Shown piece by piece: positions 10,615 to 24,311 of a stretch of DNA of 64,000 nucleotides. The stretch is from Silene conica (taxonomy: Eukaryota > Streptophyta > Magnoliopsida > Caryophyllales > Caryophyllaceae). The notes under the pieces are model-generated. The model worked only from the letters and a program-made list of their open reading frames with translations, was not told the DNA's origin and did no database searches. A program made the translations under genes and the position numbers. The DNA lies in assembly GCA_029255685.2 (NCBI GenBank), contig CM055318.2, positions 17,737,001 through 17,801,000 of the forward strand, given 5' to 3'. Numbering within the stretch: position 1 is the stretch's first letter; every line of letters starts with the position of its first letter.

Positions 10615-11749
10615 AAGTAAAAGATTCAGAGACGACATCTTAACGCACAACCTAATTACCAATTCACTCAGTAAGTAAAGGACTCAGAGGCTAGCTTAAG
10701 GCATACTCCTTTCCTACACAACAAGACACTAGACTCAAATGCCAGCTTAAGACATATTCTAGCATCCAAACAATTGTACACCAGGCACGATATCCATACC
10801 ATAGCTACCCCAATGCACAATCGCTCTACATGTCCGACTCAGAGGCCAACTTAAGGCATGTCCTGACACGGTCACATCACACATGTCTGAGCTCAGAGCC
10901 AGCTTAAGGCATATCTCAGACACGACATCCATACACATATTGGACTTAGAGGCCAGCTTACGGCATACTCCAATATGCGACACCCTGTTCACGTATTAAA
11001 CTCAGAGGCCAGCTTAACTAAGCCTAACTTTAATACGCATCATCACAATTTACATTCAATTCTAACTTAACATACTTGGCTACCTTATGACCCATTACAC
11101 AACACTAGCATATGGAAGATAACCCATTTAAATTAAGTTCATTAACCGCCTAAGACTCATACCTAATAAGTCTAAACAATTGCTACAAGTTAAATAACTT
11201 AGTCAATGAATTATACAATTAAGTACTTAGTAATTAATCAACCAAGATAAGCATTAATCACTTTACTAATTCTCACTTAGCTAAAATACACATCATAAAC
11301 TAAGTAAATTTATCATAAGATATCACTCAAAGCCGCAGCCTGCGGTTTTCGCTGCAAACCCACGATAAAATTCCTGCAATTCGATAATCCTTCTAGCATT
11401 CATTCTATACTTCTAGCAAACGATTTCAAGCATGAAGAAGACTATCCTAGTATCACTAAATCCCAACATTCTAAGTGTGTCCATCACATATACTTTACTA
11501 CTCATGAATACTTGATTACTAACATCAAACTATGAATTTAACAAGCATTGAAGCACACAAAAGATGCACAAAACAGAAATTGTGACGGATACTCAATGCA
11601 CATGAATAATCTTCATAATCTTAACAATTACTCAACACAATAATTTCTGAAAATGCAATCTAGTCATAAACCACAACTAGTTTCATCCCTACATTCAATA
11701 ATCCACCATTAATAAACATCACAACATAAATTCATCAACCAATCACCCA

Positions 11750-14324
11750 TATAACACTTCGCGTTTTCGAACTTTTATGTTTATGTACTACTTGTGTTTG
11801 TCTTATGCTTGTGGATGTTTGGAACCGTGTATGGAAGAGATACGAAACCAAAACCCTAGCTAGTAACCCATCGACATAGGCTTCACCACCAACACGTAAA
11901 CCTACTCAAACACAAAACAAACCCTATCAAACCCTAACTTTCGTCTGCCTCCATAACCTCGTCTGCATCCCTACATCTAAACTACACCTAGAATTCTATA
12001 CATGTGTCTGCCGTGGTATTAGAGGGGAATAGAAGGGAAAGAAAATTGGGTTAGAACAACCATAACACTCATCGTTTCATCCCTACACGCTGGTAAGTTC
12101 ATAATCGATTTCGTTGTTTTAATACTCGTTCGTATTCTGCTCACGTTTTCCTTGTTGAAGTCGTCTGTTTTGGGTTGTTTATGGGTACGAGCTTTATGGG
12201 TTATAGTAGTAGGGTGTTTGTGAGTCGTATGGTGGTGGTTAGGGTGGTTAGTGGTGGTTGAAACCATCGTGAGTCGTGTCAGAAAGTGGCCAGGGACGTA
12301 ACATAATAGAAGCAGGGGATGCGGGTTCAGGTACTTTGGTGTCGGTTTTGGTCTCTTTGGGATAGGTTCTGCATCTGGGTCGATGGGTGGAGGTTGCTAG
12401 GAGTACGCCCTATGACTGGGTGTCCTAGTGGTGGCCGTCGGTGGTCATAGTAACCACCACGATGGTGTTAAACACGTATAGTGTCATAGGGTATGAAAAC
12501 AGGGGCAGGTTGTGGGTTAGTTTATAGTGGTGTTGTAGGTGGTTAGGGAAGAGACGAGGGCTGATGACTACCACCAGGGAGGACGTGAGAGGTGAGTGAT
12601 GTTGGGAGTGGTGTTAGGTGGTGGTTATGGCGGTGGAACTGGTGGCTGAAATGGGGTTTGCAGGAAGTGTTCACGCGGGGCAAGGGTATTGGCAGAATGA
12701 ACGGAAAAAAAAAAAAAAAAAAAACAGAGTATGAGCGAGTTGGAGTAGGGGGTTTGGTGACGGTTTTTGTAGTAGTTGGAGGTGAAATTAGAGGGAGGTG
12801 GTACCACCCCTGGAACCACCGTGGGTCAGTGGTGACAACGGTGGTGGCCAGAGGTGGTGTGGGTCACGGTGGTGAGAGAAACAAGTAATGAAAGGAGGGG
12901 GTGTGCGAAATAGTTGCTGGAACAAACAGAATATTTCGATGGTCGTGTGTGTACAGGCATTTTGGCGTGAGTTTTGTGGTGGGTTTGAGAGCGGAAAATG
13001 GTGGCCAGGAGGGTAATGTCGTGGATGACAGTGTGAGTGAGAGTTTGGGACCCATCATGGTGGTTGTGGGTGGTCATAACGGTGGTGGTGATGCCGTGAA
13101 GGAGGGTACTCGAGTGTGAAGGTGTTTGTGTACGTTCTTTCGGTTTTGGTCGTGGTTAAATGCTGCGGTTGTGATATTAATATTATTATTATCATTATAA
13201 TATTTAATATGTTATTGTTAGTATGATTGATATTACTAGTGTTGTTCATGCTTTAATTATTAATTTGTTAAGTGAATTTTCTTTACACAAGAATGTGACG
13301 GTTTTTAATAGTTCGTGTTCCATGTTCGTTTCTTTAATGGAAGTTAGCTATAAAAGTAATATTGACGGGTCGGTTAAGTTAATTGAGGTAGTCATGTTTA
13401 ATACGGTCTTGCTATGCGTATTATATTATTTAAATTGTTAATTTAAATAATTGACATATTATAATTGTTTACGTAGTTATATTAGTTAGTGATTACGTAT
13501 ATTATATTGTTAGGTGACGATTTTGAAGTGGCATTATTCTGTTTACTCGCTGGCTCGCTTTTGGACTATATTGCTATTTCAGGTAGGATACACTTGTACC
13601 TTATTCTATGACGTGCTTTGAATGGATGTGTATATTGTATGTTATGGATGCAAGTGTGATTATTATGAGAATGATATAGTGGTTGAACATTTTTATATTG
13701 CATTCATAAGCATGGCATATGCATTGGATACGGATTTGAGATGATGAGATATTATTGATGAGATACTATTGAGCCCAGGCTAGTTCTGCAGGACTAGACC
13801 TGGTGACCTCAGCTGTTATGCTGGTGTTCGGCGACGGCCGATTATAGTCTGCCGGGAGGTTCGGTATGGCTGGGAGTTACGGGTTTGAGATTGAGATTGA
13901 GATTGAGATTGTGATTGAGCTCGAGCATATCATGACATTGCATATCATATTTGTTGCATTATTTACTTTTGTGTTACCCTACTCAACCGCGAGGTTGACA
14001 GTGTATTCTTGTACACCTACGATGATCCGGAATGGGGAGTAGATTCTACAGGTCAGAGACAGGTGGACTAGGAGCTTGGGCAAGGAGAGAGAGACATGGC
14101 TTAGACCTACTTAGAATTAGATCACATAGTTAGATGTTATCAGTTGTACTTTTATTCTTTGTGTAATCGATGTAATATCAAAAGTTTAAATTTAATCAGT
14201 TTTTATATAAGGTACTTTGGTTTGTTTACTTGTTATTCACTACCTCGGTCATTCCAAGATGGTAACAACTCTATTTATTTGAGAATGTCTTGCTAAAGGC
14301 TCTTAAATAAATGGGGGTGTTACA
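11750..14324 (+). repeat. 5' LTR of the non-autonomous element
   Basis: 2575 bp, repeated at 16869 with an offset of 5119 bp. By eye I count about 15 substitutions between the two LTRs, mostly transitions, plus a poly-A length change near 12704-12724. That implies a recent insertion. The small reading frames in it are duplicated exactly in the other LTR and show no protein signature. Confidence 0.93.
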
Positions 14325-14326
14325 AA

Positions 14327-14338
14327 GTGGTATCAGAG
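14327..14338 (+). promoter_or_regulatory. Primer-binding site (initiator Met tRNA)
   Basis: TGGTATCAGAGC lies just after the left LTR. It is the standard plant initiator-Met tRNA complement used to prime minus-strand DNA synthesis. Confidence 0.9.
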
Positions 14339-14540
14339 CGAACGATCCTCAGGCCTACATCAAATGAATAATAATAAATATAGGAAGAGTCTAATAAAAT
14401 GAACCCAGGCTAGTAACTGTTAGGAGCCCCAGGATTGGGATGAGTTAGGGGCCCCCTCAAACCACGCCACTGGCCCTTTCAGTCTAACCTGGTCACCCTT
14501 GAGAGATGTAGAGCGTGGGTAGTATAGAATAAAGGACAGG

Positions 14541-14736
<196 letters not shown>

Positions 14737-16854
14737 ACTAACGTTTTCGCAGAAGAAGGAATGAGGTAAGTATGATGTGAAATATGGTTGGAGATCTGTG
14801 TTGTATGACACTTATATTGAACGTTGATTGAGTTGTATGATTTTCAAGTATTGAGAACATGAAAATTGGAATGTGATTTTTGAAATATAAGCTTGACTTG
14901 TATGATGATGTGCATTAGACGAATATGACTGATCTTAAAATGCTGATTGATCTGAATGAGTGTACTGAAATTTTCAGAGAATGGTTGTATATTTATTGAA
15001 CAATAATTTGGAGTGATATGATCATATGATTTTGGTGTTTTGAAATGTCTGTATGATATCTGGTCACTAAATGACTATTGCAACTATGTAATATATTGTT
15101 TTGTATTGAATAAGAATGATCAGATTTATATGTTATATTAATCTATGTCTGGTGAGATGCATGCGGCTATATGATCCCGGTACCCTTAGGTAGAGATATA
15201 GTATAATGAAGTGTAATGACTTGCTAATAAGTAGCACCTTCGTGATTTCTAGGATGTATTTACGTACTTAAATCTGTTGTGTTTATTGCGATGGTAGAAA
15301 CTAATGCATTGTTTATACTTATATAATTATTTAATTGATTATACTTTTCAGTTTCACAATCTTTACCGCTTTCTGGATGACAATTTTAGTTGGAAATGAT
15401 GAATAATTACTAATATGGTGCAAGGTGATTTCAATGCTTCAAATGAAACGTTCACACGTTCTAGAGAAGGAATGATTATGTCTAAATGTGATAATGTGAA
15501 GCAATTTTTTTAGAAACCAAGATTTGTAAGAAATTTTCAGAATTTTACCTTGTTTGTACGAACTACCATTTGCAATGTGATCTCTATATGAATGTGAAAA
15601 TTTTACGTGTCATAACCTTCTGTTTTAGCTTTCTGATGCTTTTGGTTTCGTGTTAATATGAATTATATTTTGAGAGAAATAAATACTTTAGTTGACAGTG
15701 GTCAGATTGTTACGGTACATTTCCGTTTTGACCCATATTTTTGCAAAGGAAATCTTTTAAAACGTGATTATTGTTATGCATATCTCCAACTCCACTGTTT
15801 AGAATATTCATTCATGTCTTCAAAATGATAAACCATGTAAAATCTTAATGAATCGCTAATTAATAGTGATTTTTGCAAGTTGCCCAATTTTCTGTCTAAG
15901 TGCTGTAAAGTTTCTGTTCAGACCAACTGAGTTGTAAAATTTGTTATAAATAATTCCCTTAAGTTTTGCATTCGATTCTCTTTCCTATGTTTAGTTAATC
16001 CATTATATTTTCTAAAAATGATAATAGCTCGCAAAATAGCTAAGCGGGTCTTTAAATTTATGAGTTTTGAAAGTTGCTGCATGATGTATGATTGGTGAAA
16101 TTATAAGTTATGTGAGTTTAATATAAAAGTTAAATCAAATGTGAATTATGTGATGTAACCATGTAATACTTTGAGATGAATTTTGTAGCATGAACGGTAG
16201 GCATATGATATAAGTATGAACCTTTTTATATGATAATATAATCTTATTTGTTTCGATGAGTTTTATGTAAAGTAGTCTCAATTATACAAACGCTATTACA
16301 CTGCTTGAATTTTGCCTAGTGCCTTTCTCTAGACCTGATTTGCAGAAATATGAATTCTACTTCTATGATATGATTACTGATATGAAATATTTTAGTTCCT
16401 CAAGTATGAATTATGAGTTAGTTGATTGTCTACATTGATGTAAATGTGCTAATTTGGTGTCAAAGCTTCCAAGTATTTGTTACCTTGATTTTGTTTAATG
16501 CGTAACATGAAATTGACAACTGTGTGTTTGTTGCTTGAAAAGTCGGATGCTAGTTGCCAGTATAGAGTAATTAGCTTATCAGATGATTTGTGTCTATTGT
16601 TTCGGTAATCTTCTTAAACGTTGGATGTGAAATTCTATAATGGGGTTACGGGGACGTAACCATGTTTTAAGGAGGATAGGATTGTAAAATCTTGATGGTT
16701 TACGATCTGGCAAAGTGGTATGTTATGATTGGCTGACGGAGAATTGACCATGCATGCAGTCTGCTGGTTTAATTTGTTATTATTCGGTCAATGTTGTGGT
16801 TCTTTAAGTGTCACATACTTCCGTCTTATGTTCAACTTTGGGGACAAAGTTTCT

Positions 16855-16868
16855 TAAGGGAGATAGAA
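16855..16868 (+). promoter_or_regulatory. Polypurine tract
   Basis: TAAGGGAGATAGAA lies immediately before the right LTR start, the expected position for the plus-strand primer. Confidence 0.8.
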
Positions 16869-19437
16869 TATAACACTTCGCGTTTTCGAACTTTTATGTT
16901 TATGTACTACTTGTGTTTGTCTTATGCTTGTGGATGTTTGGAACCGTGTATGGAAGAGATACGAAACCAAAACCCTAGCTAGTAACCCATCGACATAGGC
17001 TTCACCACCAACACGTAAACCTACTCAAACACAAAACAAACCCTATCAAACCCTAACTTTCGTCTGCCTCCATAACCTCGTCTGCATCCCTACATCTAAA
17101 CTACACCTAGAATTCTATACATGTGTCTGCCGTGGTATTAGAGGGGAATAGAAGGGAAAGAAAATTGGGTTAGAACAACCATAACACTCATCGTTTCATC
17201 CCTACACGCTGGTAAGTTCATAATCGATTTCGTTGTTTTAATACTCGTTCGTATTCTGCTCACGTTTTCCTTGTTGAAGTCGTCTGTTTTGGGTTGTTTA
17301 TGGGTACGAGCTTTATGGGTTATAGTAGTAGGGTGTTTGTGAGTCGTATGGTGGTGGTTAGGGTGGTTAGTGGTGGTTGAAACCATCGTGAGTCGTGTCA
17401 GAAAGTGGTCAGGGACGTAACATAATAGAAGCAGGGGATGCGGGTTCAGGTACTTTGGTGTCGGTTTTGGTCTCTTTGGGATAGGTTCTGCATCTGGGTC
17501 GATGGGTGGAGGTTGCTAGGAGTACGTCCTATGATTGGGTGTCCTAGTGGTGGCCGTCGGTGGTCATAGTAACCACCACGATGGTGTTAAACACGTATAG
17601 TGTCATAGGGTATGAAAACAGGGGCAGGTTGTGGGTTAGTTTATAGTGGTGTTGTAGGTGGTTAGGGAAGAGACGGGGGCTGATGACTACCACCAGGGAG
17701 GACGTGAGAGGTGAGTGATGTTGGGAGTGGTGTTAGGTGGTGGTTATGGCGGTGGAACTGGTGGCTGAAATGGGGTTTGCAGGAGGTGTTCACACGGGGC
17801 AAGGGTATTGGCAGAATGAACGGAAAAAAAAAAAAAACAGAGTATGAGCGAGTTGGAGTAGGGGGTTTGGTGACGGTTTTTGTAGTAGTTGGAGGTGAAA
17901 TTAGAGGGAGGTGGTACCACCCCTGGAACCACCGTGGGTCAGTGGTGACAACGGTGGTGGCCAGAGGTGGTGTGGGTCACGGTGGTGAGAGAAACAAGTA
18001 ATGAAAGGAGGGGGTGTGCGAAATAGTTGCTGGAACAAACAGAATATTTCGATGGTCGTGTGTGTACAGGCATTTTGGCGTGAGTTTTGTGGTGGGTTTG
18101 AGAGCGGAAAATGGTGGCCAGGAGGGTAATGTCGTGGATGACAGTGTGAGTGAGAGTTTGGGACCCATCATGGTGGTTGTGGGTGGTCATAACGGTGGTG
18201 GTGATGCCGTGAAGGAGGGTACTCGAGTGTGAAGGTGTTTGTGTACGTTCTTTCGGTTTTGGTCGTGGTTAAATGCTGCGGTTGTGATATTAATATTATT
18301 ATTATCATTATAATAGTTAATATGTTATTGTTAGTATGATTGATATTACTAGTGTTGTTCATGCTTTAATTATTAATTTGTTAAGTGAATTTTCTTTACA
18401 CAAGAATGTGACGGTTTTTAATAGTTCGTGTTCCATGTTCGTTTCTTTAATGGAAGTTAGCTATAAAAGTAATATTGACGGGTCGGTTAAGTTAATTGAG
18501 GTAGTCATGTTTAATACGGTCTTGTTATGCGTATTATATTATTTAAATTGTTAATTTAAATAATTGACATATTATAATTGTTTACGTAGTTATATTAGTT
18601 AGTGATTACGTATATTATATTGTTAGGTGACGATTTTGAAGTGGCATTATTCTGTTTACTCGCTGGCTTGCTTTTGGACTATATTGCTATTTCAGGTAGG
18701 ATACACTTGTACCTTATTCTATGACGTGCTTTGAATGAATGTGTATATTGTATGTTATGGATGCAAGTGTGATTATTATGAGAATGATATAGTGGTTGAA
18801 CATTTTTATATTGCATTCATAAGCATGGCATATGCATTGGATACGGATTTGAGATGATGAGATATTATTGATGAGATACTATTGGGCCCAGGCTAGTTCT
18901 GCAGGACTAGATCTGGTGACCTCAGCTGTTATGCTGGTGTTCGGCGACGGCCGATTATAGTCTGCCGGGAGGTTCGGTATGGCTGGGAGTTACGGGTTTG
19001 AGATTGAGATTGAGATTGAGATTGTGATTGAGCTCGAGCATATCATGACATTGCATATCATATTTGTTGCATTATTTACTTTTGTGTTACCCTACTCAAC
19101 CGCGAGGTTGACAGTGTATTCGTGTACACCTACGATGATCCGGAATGGGGAGTAGATTTTACAGGTCAGAGACAGGTGGACTAGGAGCTTGGGCAAGGAG
19201 AGAGAGACATGGCTTAGACCTACTTAGAATTAGATCACATAGTTAGATGTTATCAGTTGTACTTTTATTCTTTGTGTAATCGATGTAATATCAAAAGTTT
19301 AAATTTAATCAGTTTTTATATAAGGTACTTTGGTTTGTTTACTTGTTATTCACTACCTCGGTCATTCCGAGATGGTAACAACTCTATTTATTTGAGAATG
19401 TCTTGCTAAAGGCTCTTAAATAAATGGGGGTGTTACA
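16869..19437 (+). repeat. 3' LTR of the non-autonomous element
   Basis: 2569 bp, about 99% identical to 11750-14324, ending GTGTTACA before the ACCCA duplication. Confidence 0.93.
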
Positions 19438-22046
19438 ACCCAACACCATAAAATACCCATTTCCTTCATTAATAACAAGTGAATTTCAGAATGTAAATTA
19501 CCCATAACATAATCATGCTATAAACATCATCCATTCACATAAAACATTAATAAAAACACATGTCAACTCAATTTAAAACAAAAGTCGAGTTTTCTCATCA
19601 AGGTCACCTTTACTTAGCGGAATCCTCGAGATCTTCTTCAACAATCACCAAGTCTTCTTCCGGGTTACCACAATCATCGCCTAAAAAAACGAAAACACAA
19701 TAAAGCTCACAAATTTCGAAATTAATGAAGAACGGACCAGAAAATAACTGAACCGAAACGTGAATTTGAAGATACCAAAAGGACGGGAACGATCTCAGGA
19801 ATGCGTAGCCGCAAACATTGCTTCGATCGGAGTAGGTCGATTTTTGTGAAAGAGATCGGTATATACAATGGGGTTTGAGTTTGTCTTGAGGAAAAAGAAG
19901 GAAATGTGACTATGTGAGGGAAGGTTATGAGGAAGTTGAGTGGAAGTTTCCGTTCCTCTTTTCTTTTTATCACAACTTAAGAAGACGGGCTTTAAGTGAA
20001 ATGTTCGGGAAATGAAACAGGATTATTTGAGAATAATATTGACAAGCGAGTTTCCAATATCTTAAGATTATAAAATCTTAAAATGGAACTTATACGATTT
20101 ACTTAAAAATTAAATTTACGAAATTAAATAAATATATTAAATTTCCGTAAATCACTTTAAATTATTAAAAATGCGGGTTTCGAAAATACGGGATGTTACA
20201 TCTCCGGTATAAGAGTAGAAGAGGAAATTGTTGTTTCCTCCGAAATTTCTTCAGGGAAATTCCCGTCGGGAAAGGTTTAGAGATGAGGGGAAGGACTAGG
20301 GTTGACATTGGATCCAAGATCCTATCCTTATCCGCTGGACATGACTCTAATGAAGCAGATATGAATCTCATTTTTATAGATCTAATGGATATGAATATGA
20401 TATGGATCTAAAAAAACTTATGTGGATATGGATAAGGATCTTGTCGCTAAGATCCAGACTCTACCTAAATCCATATTTTTTATTTTCTTTTTAAATTTTT
20501 TGATATATAAGAATAACTAAAGTTCATAAAAGTCATGTTTTCTAATCTTTTATTCAACTATCATCTCTTAGTTTTCTTATTCCATACTCATTAACGAATT
20601 TACTTCCTAATTTAAATATTCGAGAAAAAACAAATAACTTTTTCATCGTACAAAGAAAACGTACGCGGTAATTTGTTACTTTAATCATGATAAATATTAA
20701 CATATTTTATATCTATAATTTTATTAAAGATTCTATTGTGTTTTGTGTAATTTTAATAGTGAAAGTACATTTAGCTGATCGATGAAGAAATTAACGATTT
20801 TTTTAGGAAAAGATTGGACCCATTTAAGACCCAGATCCTACCCAAATCCATGGATCTGGATATGGCTTTGAAAATTTTGAACCCTGTGAATATGGGTTGG
20901 ATATGAATCTAACGTATATAATATGGATATTGATAACACAATATTTACCCGTTTTTGACCCACATTTTATCTCTTATTTAGTCATATTAGTGACCCGATT
21001 TTGTAATTATTTACATATTTTAGGAATAAAATAGAATATTAATGATTTTATGGTATCTAGAGTTGATCTATATTACTACTCGGGATTGTGGTATTGCTTC
21101 CGTTATTTTTATTGTGTAGGTAATAAAGGGAGTGAAATCGGGCAGAAACGAGTCGATTGAAAACAAATAAAACGGAGCAATGAGTGATAGTTCTACATTT
21201 GGGCCGACAAATTGGGCCTAAGTGGCGTTGATTGTGGCTGTGAAGCATGGGACTTCATTTCAAAGAAAAAAATTACATGCAAAATGACAAATTTGCCCTT
21301 CACAAAAAGAATCAGGAGAACCAAAAAGCAAGCGGACAGAGCTTCATTTTTCGGGGGTTCGGGGCAGCGAGATTTCGAGGAAGCAGAGAGGAAAAATAGG
21401 GTAGCTTAGAATAGTATAATCAAACTATAATTCCTTTTTCCTTCCTTGTTTTAGTATAGAGGTAGATTATTGTCTTAGTTTACAATATTATATGAAGATT
21501 TATATCTAGTTTTGGGTGGAAAATTGAAGGAAGAAGACATTCATCCTCAACAATTCATTCCATATTCATTTGTTTACATTTAGTTGGTATAAATTTCTCC
21601 TCTTTTACTTTGTTTGTTATTTCTTCACATTTGTTTACTCTTGGTTCTTCTTTATTTCTCTGTTTTTCTCGTTTTTCTTCATAAATACAAGGTGTTTGTT
21701 GAAATGTCTTAGTGAAAGTTCATTCCTTTTTCTTAAAGATGCAACCTTTATACTTTGTTAGTATTAGTTATAGACTAATTAGTGTTTACTTTTCGTTGTT
21801 TGTTCATTTATATGTTTATTAGTGTTAATCTATCTTTTAAACATGTTTGTTTTTCAAGTTTCCATCTTTTATGTTTGTTTTAGTTTAATTAATATGATTA
21901 GTGGGTAGTTTTCTCACTAGGGTGCGATTAGACTCCGACATGTGTAAGCTACAGTCTTAATTCCACCAACTTGTTGTCGAGGGGGAGTTTATTGGGTTAA
22001 TTAAGGGGTCTAATTGTCATTACTTTATCTTGTTTGTACTTTGACC

Positions 22047-22971
22047 GAGTTAAATACATCCATTGCCATTATAAAATTTCATTTTTTCTATTATTGCCAT
22101 TATAAAAAAAAAAATTCTATCAGTGCCCCTCTAAAATTTGTTTTACTTCCCTCAGTGCCATTTCATATTTGTTTTACCTGCAATAGAAGGTTACCGAGCA
22201 TTATTAGACTTAATTAACTTCAGCAAGTCTTATTTGCGACAGTATATCCGTCACAAGTTTGCGACGGGTCAAATAGTACTCACGTAGGTAGATAAGACCA
22301 TGATTATACTTGACCCGTCGCAAACTTGCGACTGATATGCCCGTCACAAATCATTTGATTTAGGAATTGAAAAGGGATTGTCGCAGGTTAGGGGCTTTGT
22401 TTAGTATTGTTCGCAAAAATCTCCAGGAAACAATTGATTCATCAAAGAGTCTTGCTGAAGACGGATATTATCCGTTACAAACAGAAGACGGATAATATCC
22501 CTCTCACAACCATGCGAGTGGGAGAACAAGTGGGGCTAAATGGAACATTTCATGGATCATCCGACTTACATTTTGTGAGAGGGACACTTTTCGTTTTCAG
22601 CTTGTGACGAATAGTATCCATCTCCAATGAGAATTTATGTTGATTCATTAGGGGTTTTGTTTAATATCATAAGGGGCATATCCGTCGCAAGTTTGTGACG
22701 GGTCAAGTATTAATCATGGTCTTATCTACCTACGTGAGTAGTATTTGACCCGTCGCAAACTTGTGACGGATATACTGTCGCAAATAAGACTTGCTGAAGT
22801 TAATTAAGTCTAATAATGCTCGGTAACCTTGTATTGCAGGTAAAACAAATATGAAATGACACTGAGGGAAGTAAAACAAATTTTAGAGGGGTACTAATAG
22901 AAAAAAAAAATTCTATAATGGCAATAATAGAAAAAATGAAATTTTATAATGGCAATGGATGTATTTAACTC
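22047..22971. mobile_element. Mutator-like foldback MITE, 925 bp with about 297-bp inverted arms
   Basis: The left arm (22047-22342) begins GAGTTAAATACATCCATTGC, and the right arm (22673-22971) is its inverted copy at roughly 95% identity by eye. A perfect 10-bp duplication TACTTTGACC flanks it (22037-22046 and 22972-22981); 9-10 bp duplications are characteristic of Mutator-like elements. Each arm also contains its own smaller palindrome built from GACGGGTCAA and TTGACCCGTC. There is no coding frame. Confidence 0.88.
22440..22640. mobile_element. Central MITE-like segment of the foldback
   Basis: The segment between the arms contains hairpins such as GACGGATATTATCCGT and matched CCCTCTCAC/GTGAGAGGG phrases. 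It is related to the fragment at 5625-5710. It may be a separate nested MITE or an original part of the element. Confidence 0.4.
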
Positions 22972-23733
22972 TACTTTGACCTTGAGTCCTTGTCCGTCAA
23001 CGAGAGTTGGCTAGACTTGAGTCGGGACATCTTGTTGGGAGTAGTAGCCTCATTGAGTCGAGCCCGGGAGGGAGGACTTGAGAGGGGTGCCCTTAATTTT
23101 CGGTTTGAAAGCGACCCTCGGGAGAGGGAGTGGGATGACCTGGGTATAGCGTGGACTTAGAACCTTAATCTTGGGGAAAGGCGAGCCAAAATAGGCATAT
23201 TTTGGTAAGCTTTAACCCTAGACTTAAGGAGTTTGATGCATGAGCACGAGAGGGAGTTGTCTCGGCATAGCTAGCGTCTCATAGTGAGCCCGGGAGGGAG
23301 TCTATGAGCGAATTAGAGGCGTCTCACCATTAACCTTTCCCCTTGGCAACTTGTTGCAAGGGTTAAGTGGTAATTTACAAGTGTTGGAAGTCGAAACCGC
23401 GCCCTAGGCCTTTCTTTATTGCTTTTATCTTTATTTTATTATTTGTCCGTTTTCTTAGTTTAGTAGTCATAGATAATGCGTGTTTAGATGTTTAGTTGAC
23501 TTTCTAACCCATTCTTGTTTTGCGTAGCTAACCTATAATCTAAGACGAGACTAGTACTCAAACTTGACCTCCCTATGGATCGACCTCGACTACCCTACTA
23601 CATTAGTTTAGTAGTTGAGTTATTTATAATATTGTTTGATGCGGGGGAGGGCGACAAACCCCGCTATCAGATATGGATATGGATCCTATAAGACCCTACT
23701 CACACCCTACCCATTGTCATTCCTAGGACGGGC

Positions 23734-24160
23734 CCTCATTTAAAACAAGAACCTCGAGCGAAAGAACTATACTTTTTTGCCATGTAGTAGATTCTCGTAG
23801 TCTTGAGATGATAAATTTAAATTATTGTAACTTAGATCCGTTTATAACAACTTATAGGATATAAACTTTTTTAAATTGAACTTGTAAACTCTGAATGATT
23901 TTAAATACGGTGACTTTAACTCCAAAAAAAGATGAACTAATTAACTTACTAACCGTCGCCGACAAATTTTCTTGACTTTCTCTTCTCTGAAGGATTTGTC
24001 TCTAACGGAAGGTTATTTCGGGTTCGGGATTGAAAGGGACAATCTCTAACCTGTTAGACCTGGACATACACAGAAACAACAAGAAAAGAGTAAAAATTGC
24101 GCCAAGGAACTAATGTCCCTTGAGACAAAAGGACAAATATAATTAAAAACAAATAGAAAT
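23734..24160. other. No recognisable gene
   Basis: Sequence between the hAT-like element and the older LTR element. I see no protein, RNA gene or clear repeat. Confidence 0.4.
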
Positions 24161-24167
24161 TAGTTGC

Positions 24168-24186
24168 CTCCCCGGCAACGACGCCA
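24168..24186 (-). promoter_or_regulatory. Primer-binding site of an older minus-strand LTR element
   Basis: The reverse complement reads TGGCGTCGTTGCCGGGGAG, nearly the same as the Athila site at 26005. It shows that a minus-strand gypsy element begins here, with its LTR to the right. Confidence 0.7.
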
Positions 24187-24311
24187 AATTTTATAAGGCT
24201 AAAGTCGAATCACCTATATCAAAGTAATCCAAAATTACTACTAACAATATAGCAAGCAACAAGTAGGGTATTATATTCACAGAGAGGCGGAGTTTAATAT
24301 CTATTTGTAAC

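Larger units (their letters stand above)
20931..23669. mobile_element. Solo LTR with GATAT duplication, split by a Mutator-like foldback
   Basis: It starts TGATAACACAATATTTACCC, ends AAACCCCGCTATCA, and is flanked by GATAT at 20926-20930 and 23670-23674. Removing the nested 925-bp element and its 10-bp duplication leaves about 1804 bp. The TGAT..ATCA ends are typical of plant Ty3/gypsy non-chromovirus LTRs (Athila/Tat side). No internal domain remains. Confidence 0.8.
20297..23725. mobile_element. hAT-like non-autonomous element split by a solo LTR
   Basis: The left end TAGGGTTGACATTGG is an imperfect inverted match to the right end CCATTGTCATTCCTA. Flanking 8-mers GGAAGGAC and GGACGGGC agree at six of eight positions, compatible with an old hAT duplication. 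The parts outside the inserted LTR are rich in GGATATGGATC-type motifs and have no coding frame. The style resembles the clear hAT MITE at 27754-28428. Confidence 0.5.

Noticed and set aside
10088-10662. Long reading frames on both strands with repeated NLRHNQPLHNSQVRGSEA-type or cysteine-rich peptides
   Set aside because: They are products of a 54-bp tandem repeat (multiple of three) inside an LTR, with no homology to a real protein.
12019-13441. Several small frames (Asn/His/Thr-rich, Gly/Val-rich)
   Set aside because: They lie within the LTR, are duplicated exactly in the other LTR at +5119, and have no recognisable domain.
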